A stretch of DNA of 64,000 bases from Sepiola atlantica. Taxonomy: Eukaryota > Mollusca > Cephalopoda > Sepiida > Sepiolidae. The position numbers and the translations under genes are program-made. The number at the start of each line of letters is the position of its first letter. Position 1 is the first letter of the stretch. Positions 57,188-64,000 of this stretch are shown here, piece by piece. The stretch spans positions 20,804,843 through 20,868,842 of the forward strand of contig OY744525.1 in NCBI GenBank assembly GCA_963556195.1, read 5' to 3'. The notes under the pieces are model-generated. The model was not told where the DNA came from, made no database searches, and was given only the letters and a program-made list of their open reading frames with translations.

Positions 57188-57400
57188 ATATATAATTTAT
57201 TTGAAAACTATATGTTACATATGTCAGAATTGTACCGTGGTTTCATCCAGATGGGCTGACTTTAACATTTTTTTAAAAAGTCTATACTCATAGGGAATCG
57301 TCAGCATACTGACGCGAGAGTGATAAAAAAAGACAATGAGAAATGGCGTCTGAAATATGTAACATATAGTTTTCAAATAAATTATTTGTATCAGCTCTCA
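57188..57400. repeat. Inverted repeat with ~40-bp arms
   Basis: AATTTATTTGAAAACTATAT plus GTTACATAT (57190-57222) is inverted at 57355-57395. The right arm follows GGCGTCTGAAATATGTAACA, and upstream at 57310 is CTGACGC, a possible hammerhead relic whose core ends in C instead of A. Confidence 0.6.
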
Positions 57401-57660
57401 CCTTTCTGCGACCGAGCACTTTATTGATTTCTTTTCAATATAACTTGACACACACTAATACCACCAATATGAGGAGGAAGAAAAGAAAAAAAAAAGTATA
57501 AGACAGTCTCGCCTGACAAGGTTGTATAACAACGAAAATTCGCGAAAAAAAAAAAAAAATTATATAAATGAATTTTTCATTTAAAATTGCACGATTGTTG
57601 ATTTTCAAAATATTTCACTTTAATATATTCTTATCCATGCTTCAAAGATGTTGATTTCCT
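57401..57660. other. No gene seen
   Basis: AT-rich with an A-run at 57545-57560. Confidence 0.4.
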
Positions 57661-57662
57661 TA

Positions 57663-57664
<2 letters not shown>

Positions 57665-57709
<45 letters not shown>

Positions 57710-58105
57710 GAAGAGAAGGATGAAAGTAATCCGACGTGATGGGAAGATGAAAAAGGAAAACCAAAAAATGGATGTTTTTTATGTGTACATCAACGTTTCG
57801 TCTTTATTTATAAGACTTCATCAGGATGATAAAATAGAGAAAAAATGTCATGCAAGTACAGATACATATAGGGTAGAAATATTGGGAAAAATAGAATGAA
57901 ATAGTGGCCAACTGCTGGGTGGACGTCCGTATTTCCCAATATGTCTACCCTACATGTATCTGTACTTGCATGACATTTTTTCTCTATTTTATCATCCTGA
58001 TGAAGTCTTATAAATAAAGACGAAACGTTGATGTACACATAAAAAACATCCATTTTTTGGTTTTCCTTTTTCATCTTCCCATATATATATATATATATAT
58101 ATTTA
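57665..58105. repeat. (TA)n-flanked palindrome of two family-P elements
   Basis: Arms 57745-57895 and 57930-58082 are inverse copies with few differences; the centre is ~34 bp. Each arm holds, toward the outside, CTGATGA, stem II GTCTT/AAGAC, GAAACGTTGATGTA. Stem I cannot be found, so these are hammerhead-like rather than confirmed. (TA)n at 57665-57707 and 58081-58102. Confidence 0.75.
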
Positions 58106-58711
58106 TATTTATTCAAAACCTATAAAAATTTGTAATTATATTTTCACGGATATCCTAAAGGATGTTATCCAAGGATAACATAGAAATTGCTAATACGATA
58201 GTGGATGCTCAATATTGTAAATAGAGCATTAATAAAGTTTGTGAATATATAAAAATATATATAACAGACAGACAAATACTTTTCACCATTAACATGGGAA
58301 GCCTTCTGGAGCATGTTAAATTCTTTTAATATCTGCCTTTGACATACATGCATTTTTTCTCATAGAAACTCTACCTTTGCTTGTGATCAGGAATACTTTT
58401 AAAGGTGAAATTTGAACGCTACATTAAAGGAAAAATGTAATCCTTTAAAGATTTAAAAAAAAAATATTTGTTGTCAAAAAAAAATATTTTTGAAATTTAA
58501 AAAATTTTTCAAATAGTATTTGAAGCATCTTATTATTATATCACAAGATGTTTTGCCCTCTGACAAGAAAAGTATTGTTTTTGAAAAGTCCGGACTTAAG
58601 GTTTAATTGACTCTTAGTTGAACATACAAGAGAAAATAAACAAGTTAGTATGATCATTTTTGAATAATGTATTTTGTTTGTCTCTTATATATATTTTTTA
58701 TATATTTCTTA

Positions 58712-58718
<7 letters not shown>
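58106..58718. other. No gene seen; conserved hairpin motif at 58207
   Basis: GCTCAATATTGTAAATAGAG then CATTAATAAAG at 58207-58236 is one of the recurrent GCTC/GAGC motifs. Confidence 0.45.
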
Positions 58719-59050
<332 letters not shown>

Positions 59051-59062
59051 AGAGATAGTGTC

Positions 59063-59400
59063 CCTAATGATGCTGGCTTAAACATAGCTGAAAGGGAGAA
59101 GATAACGAAATACCAAGGTCTTATGTACAACATGAAAAAAACCCCTGGAATCTTAGGAAGATCTCCATCATTCCAGTAATCATAGGAGCAACCGGACTCA
59201 TGAAAAAGAATTTCAAAAACTATCTTGCGAATATACCCGGTGAACCAAGTGCAAGAGAGATACAAACACTTGCGCTTAAAGGGACGGTAAGAATCTTTAA
59301 AAAGATCTCTCGGTTGGAGTGTCTGAAATAGCGGGTGAATGTCTGGCATCTGTTAGGATGCTCCATCTCTAGCAAACACAAGAAGAAAAGAAAATTGAAA
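59063..59400 (+). pseudogene. L-RLE LINE C-terminus
   Basis: The plus strand reads NDAGLNIAEREKITKYQGLM, then after a frameshift near 59125 ISIIPVIIGATGLMKKNFKN with YLANIPGEPS and EIQTLALKGTVRIFKKISRL before a stop at 59328. This is the same C-terminal module as 39720-39850, and complements it at the end. The overlapping minus-strand frame is a shadow. Confidence 0.72.
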
Positions 59401-59404
59401 AAAA

Positions 59405-59405
59405 G

Positions 59406-59458
<53 letters not shown>

Positions 59459-59460
59459 TT
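59405..59460. repeat. (TA)n
   Basis: TA tract with TTTATATA interruptions. Confidence 0.9.
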
Positions 59461-59461
59461 A

Positions 59462-60499
59462 TCTAATATATAAAGTAGAGACGCTTTTTCCCCTGTACCT
59501 TCTCGGAGTATAGGAAAATAACCACATACATCACAGGCTACTAAACTCACCATTATATTACACTTATTCACTCAAGCGTGTTTTAGTAAATTTGTTATTC
59601 TTTTTTCCCAGCTAACACTAAATATTACATTTGGCCCGCCATCTACGACTCTCCGACAAACCAACTCCATATAGGTGGTAGCAAAAACTTTTCTCCCTAA
59701 CAATTCTGTACTGTCACTACACTCATCGACACCGGGAACTAATAAACACAGTTTACTTTTCACAAAACACCCATTCTTATTTATTATTTGCCTGGTATTA
59801 ATTTACTACATAATATAAAGCAATACGCAAAGACTTAATGACCGCTCTCGTTCACTCCGATGATTTTCCGCGAATATCAGATTACGTTATTTCTAATTCT
59901 ACCTATGACTTCTATATTTATATTCATTCCGGAATTAAGCGAATGAAATTAACGAACACAGTTCCTGCAACATTTAATCATTCAACATGGCGGCTACAAT
60001 TTCTTGATGAATTAACTTCCTATTTAATTCAATAAGTGCCAAGATACTGGTAGACCCCAATACATTTACATTTTCAAAATCATACACCTTCAACACGCAT
60101 ATTATAGAAAACTTGCTCAAATCGATTTCTTTCATCAACTACAAATGACCTCAATCGTGTCATTGTTGACCTTTATATTTGGTCAGCAGAAGCTAAATTT
60201 TAACATAAAACGCATGCGAATAATCAAGCTTAAGTGAATTGGCCTATTTTCACATGTATTTTTCACCCAAAACCGTGGTGCAGTCGTTAAGAAGGCAGGT
60301 TTCATGATCGCCAGTTTTAGCGTTCGATCCCATTCTACTCTATCACTTTAAAAAATTTTTTTTAATTTAAAACATTTGCCAACACAGTAGACGGGGGGAG
60401 AGGGGGGGGAGAACAACAATAGGCCGTTTCCTTTTTTATTCGACGTCATGCAATAGGTAAGACTTTCTCCCGTGCAACGCCGGGCGACGGGTTCCGCTA

Positions 60500-60500
<1 letters not shown>
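59462..60500 (+). mobile_element. Candidate non-autonomous Helitron (~1.04 kb)
   Basis: Starts TCTAATATATAAAG after A and ends CTAG (60497-60500) before T. Just upstream is a hairpin CCCGT...ACGGG (60469-60491), overlapping CCCG...CGGG. It shares the GCAACG(C/T)CGGG core with the 3' end at 52327. The 5' end is a guess from the TC rule. It encloses a tRNA-like head at 60273-60345 (box A GTGGTGCAGTCGTTAAG, box B GCGTTCGATCCC). Short frames inside are not convincing. Confidence 0.5.
60273..60345 (+). mobile_element. tRNA-derived SINE head fragment
   Basis: CCGTGGTGCAGTCGTTAAG and GCGTTCGATCCCATTC are spaced as box A and box B. It lacks a complete cloverleaf, so a SINE fragment is more likely than a tRNA gene. 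Confidence 0.5.
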
Positions 60501-60539
<39 letters not shown>

Positions 60540-61160
60540 TCTTCCTTCTCCAGCTAACATCCTGTTTTACTCATTTAAAATGTTTCTTTCAGTTCTTCCG
60601 ACCAATTCCCCATTAAACATATACACGCACACGCACGACAATACTTACTCCTACAACTCATTTATTTCATACTTACTATTATCTCCCATTTATTTTGAAC
60701 ATTTTTGAATTTTTAATATAATCCCAATTTTATGCAGTTTCACATAAAAGTGTAAAGTGATTATATTTATGAGCCAAGGCGATCGTTGTTTTGTTTCACT
60801 TTTTTTCTTCAGATTTGCACTGATCCATAAATTGCTCAGCAAATCATGAGATGTACATTCAAGCCAATATGCATATATATATATATATTTTTTTCAAATG
60901 CGTCCGCGACGGTTGGTCACACTTCCATTATAAATAGTATTTTCATCACTATTGAACGGCTCCATCTTATTATAAATGCATCCACACATCTCTCTAAGAG
61001 GCTCTGTTTGTTGGTCGATGTGACATGTTTATGTTTAAAATAACATTAATTTTTCAGGTTGAAATAGCATTTTCATCACAAAATGTGTAGATTATATTGA
61101 CTCATCCTTTTAAGGATACGTCCAAACATCTCTATAAGTCAGTCAGTCGGTCATGATCAA
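60501..61160. other. No gene seen; satellite flank from ~60960
   Basis: (TA)n 60501-60534. 60960-61160 holds CTCTAAGAGGCTCTGT and GTTGAAATAGCATTTTCATC, related to the flanks of array 1. Confidence 0.5.
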
Positions 61161-63130
61161 ATTTGAAATAGCATTTTCCTGTGTCTGTCATATGTTTGTT
61201 GGAAATAGCATTGTTTGTGATCTACCGTACTTAAATTTGAAATAGCATTTTCTTGGTTCTGTTATACTTTAGTTCGAAATGACATTTTCTTTTGTCTGTC
61301 ACGCTCAACTTCGAAATAACATTTTCTTTCGTCTGTCACACTTAAGTTCGAAATAACATTTTCTTTTGTCTGTCACGCTTAAGTTCGAAATAACATTTTG
61401 TTTTGTCTGTCACACTTAAGTTCGAAATAACATTTTGTTTTGTCTGTCACACTTAAGTTCGAAATAACATTTTCTTTTGTCTGTCACGCTCAACTTCGAA
61501 ATAACATTTTCTTTTGTCTGTCACGCTTAAGTTCGAAATAACATTTTCTTTTGTCTGTCACACTTAAGTTCGAAATAACATTTTCTTTTGTCTGTCACGC
61601 TCAACTTCGAAATAACATTTTCTTTTGTCTGTCACGCTCAACTTCGAAATAACATTTTCTTTTGTCTGTCACGCTCAACTTCGAAATAACATTTTCTTTT
61701 GTCTGTCACGCTCAACTTCGAAATAACATTTTCTTTTGTCTGTCACGCTCAACTTCGAAATGACATTTTCTTTTGTCTGTCACGCTTAAGTTCGAAATAA
61801 CATTTTATTTTGTCTGTCACGCTTAAGTTCGAAATAACATTTTCTTTTGTCTGTCATGCTCAACTTCGAAATAACATTTTCTTTTGTCTGTCACACTCAA
61901 CTTCGAAATAACATTATCTTTTTTCTGTTACGCTCAACTTCGAAATAACATTTTCTTTTGTCTGTCACGCTTAAGTGCGAAATAAATATTTTCTTTTGTC
62001 TGTCACGCTTAAGTTCGAAATAACATTTTCTTTTGTCTGTCACACTTAAGTTCGAAATAACATTTTCTTTTGTCTGTCACGCTCAACTTCGAAATAACAT
62101 TTTCTTTTGTCTGTCACGCTCAACTTCGAAATAACATTTTCTTTTGTCTGTCACGCTCAACTTCGAAATAACATTTTCTTTTGTCTGTCACGCTCAACTT
62201 CGAAATAACATTTTCTTTTGTCTGTCACGCTCAACTTCAAAATGACATTTTCTTTTGTCTGTCACGCTTAAGTTCGAAATAACATTTTATTTTGTCTGTC
62301 ACGCTTAAGTTCGAAATAACATTTTATTTTGTCTGTCACGCTTAAGTTCGAAATAACATTTTCTTTTGTCTGTCATGCTCAACTTCGAAATAACATTTTC
62401 TTTTGTCTGTCACACTCAACTTCGAAATAACATTATCTTTTTTCTGTTACGCTCAACTTCGAAATAACATTTTCTTTTGTCTGTCACGCTTAAGTGCGAA
62501 ATAAATATTTTCTTTTGTCTGTCACGCTTAAGTTCGAAATAACATTTTCTTTTGTCTGTCACACTTAAGTTCGAAATAACATTTTCTTTTGTCTGTCACG
62601 CTCAACTTCGAAATAACATTTTCTTTTGTCTGTCACGCTCAACTTCGAAATAACATTTTCTTTTGTCTGTCACGCTCAACTTCGAAATAACATTTTCTTT
62701 TGTCTGTCACGCTCAACTTCGAAATAACATTTTCTTTTGTCTGTCACACTTAAGTTCGAAATAACATTTTCTTTTGTCTGTCACGCTCAACTTCGAAATA
62801 ACATTTTCTTTTGTCTGTCACACTCAACTTCGAAATAACATTTTCTTTTGTCTGTTACGCTCAACTTCGAAATAACATTTTCTTTTGTCTGTCACGCTTA
62901 AGTTCGAAATAACATTTACTTTTGTCTGTCACGCTTAAGTTCGAAATAACATTTTGTTTTGCCTGTTATGCTGAACTTCGAAATAACATTTTCTTTGGTC
63001 TGTCACACTCAACTTCGAAATAACATTTTCTATTGTCTGGCACGTTTAAGTTCGAAATAACGTTTTTTGTCTGTCACGCTTAAATTCGAAATGACATTTT
63101 TTTTGTCTGGCACGCTTAAATTCGAAATAG
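61160..63130 (-). repeat. 37-bp satellite, ~50 copies (array 2, inverted)
   Basis: On the minus strand the unit starts TGACAGACAAAAGAAAATGT and ends TATTTCGAACTTAAGCG. It is the same length as array 1 and identical at 28 of 37 positions by my alignment. A block with variants ACATTATCTTTTTTCTG and AAATAAATATTTTC is repeated ~519 bp apart (61910 and 62430), showing a 14-unit higher-order duplication. Confidence 0.95.
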
Positions 63131-63547
63131 CTTTTCCATCGCTAAAGATCAGATGGCCGCATCTTAAGAATGGTTTTGGTTTTGTTTTTCTTAATTTACA
63201 TTCTTTTACGCAATAATCTGCGTTTGGGTTTCATCTTAATTCCGTACCATTTTCTGCTGCCGAGCGCACTTCTACCCTCCATTATCAAAGAACGGACAAT
63301 GGACTCCTAACCATCAAACATTAACATGCAATTTTCAAAACAAATATTCGCAGCAAAAAGATAAAGCAGACGCTGAGGCGACTCCTTCAAAAAAAAAAGG
63401 AAAAAAAAGCAGCATCAGCTTTACACTTAATGGATGCTTTACATTGTATTTAACTTTTGCTTTTTTTTTACTTTCTTTTATTGACTGGTTTCAATATTAT
63501 TAGTGAGTTTTATTTTCACTGTCCCTGACTCCCTATCCAAACAAAAA

Positions 63548-63550
<3 letters not shown>
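63131..63550. other. No gene seen
   Basis: Mixed sequence. No recognised feature. Confidence 0.4.
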
Positions 63551-63591
<41 letters not shown>

Positions 63592-63650
63592 AATATATTC
63601 AAGTTTTACTATATGTATATATATATATTGGAAATATATTCCATTTTTAC

Positions 63651-63708
<58 letters not shown>
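63551..63708. repeat. (TA)n with a tandem ~52-bp unit
   Basis: (TA)n, then GGAAATATATTCNANTTTTA with ACTATATGTATA twice, then (TA)n to 63708. Confidence 0.85.
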
Positions 63709-63712
<4 letters not shown>

Positions 63713-63882
63713 GAGATTTAGTGAATTAGAACAACAAGTCTATTATGGCATACGGTCGTTTCCAAAACATTCTGGAAATACTTTATTTCATTCTTTAATT
63801 TTTTAAAAACCAACAAAAGCTACTCCAAAACGTCTCTTCATCAGCGCCTTTAGCACCACATCTTACAGAAATTCACGGAAAT
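63703..63882 (+). repeat. Dispersed repeat copy 2 (partner at 2810-3005)
   Basis: See 2810-3005: same orientation, ~90% alike by eye, both starting at (TA)n. It ends at AAATTCACGGAAATA next to (TA)n. Confidence 0.7.
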
Positions 63883-63958
63883 ATATATATATATATATAT
63901 AATATCACACATACAAACATATAAATATATTAATGCACATACAAACACATATTCTAAC

Positions 63959-64000
<42 letters not shown>
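63883..64000. repeat. (TA)n/(CA) tract to the window end
   Basis: Dinucleotide repeats only. Confidence 0.9.

Noticed and set aside
60273..60345. Functional tRNA gene
   Set aside because: Box A and B are present, but I cannot fold an acceptor stem and anticodon arm; SINE fragment is more likely.
61160..63130. CRISPR-like array of ~37-bp repeats
   Set aside because: Units are directly contiguous with no unique spacers, in an animal genome; this is a satellite.

Overview
This is non-coding, repeat-dominated animal DNA. I find no host protein-coding gene that I can defend. Long (TA)n, (CA)n and (ATT)n tracts, tRNA-derived SINEs, Penelope-like elements (PLEs) with GIY-YIG nuclease domains, several LINE tails, mariner and Merlin DNA transposons and short Helitrons fill the window. 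The mix, together with the extreme microsatellite load, suggests a cephalopod mollusc, probably an octopus. That assignment is inferred from general knowledge of such genomes and was not tested.

Layout. 1-3.5 kb: Helitron end, LINE relic, a palindrome and A-rich DNA. 3.6-7.2 kb: a hammerhead ribozyme, a (CA)/(TA) tract and a 5'-truncated PLE on the minus strand. 8-9.6 kb: a candidate DNA transposon with a nested fold-back. 10.3-11.4 kb: an inverted SINE pair and two 5S rRNA-like copies. 12.5-15.8 kb: LINE relics. 17.6-20.9 kb: hammerhead elements in inverted pairs and a Helitron end. 22.5-25.6 kb: a Merlin-like element and a related MITE. 26.6-31.8 kb: two complete short Helitrons, an 18-bp minisatellite and two SINE/hammerhead units. 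32.6-33.3 kb: minisatellite. 34.8-36.2 kb: an apparently intact mariner-superfamily transposon. 38.7-40.6 kb: a LINE graveyard. 41.3-43.4 and 44.5-44.9 kb: AT microsatellite. 46.3-48.1 kb: two SINE/hammerhead units around PLE fragments. 48.7-50.7 kb: 37-bp satellite. 52-55.2 kb: Helitron ends, a palindrome and a broken mariner. 56.5-60.5 kb: SINE/hammerhead, palindromes, a LINE tail and a Helitron candidate. 61.2-63.1 kb: a second, opposite-strand array of the 37-bp satellite.

The most interesting theme is the repeated occurrence of type I hammerhead ribozyme (HHR) motifs with a very short stem III. Three have all core nucleotides and all stems. They occur in two settings: beside PLE sequence, and at the 3' side of tRNA-headed SINE-like units that end in AT-rich DNA. 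Several relics with broken cores lie in palindromic head-to-head pairs. HHRs in PLEs and in small non-autonomous retroelements (retrozymes, Schistosoma Sm-alpha) are established. The combination here, with PLE GIY-YIG fragments lying between two HHR-SINE copies, suggests a retrozyme/SINE family that could use PLE machinery; that last step is inference.
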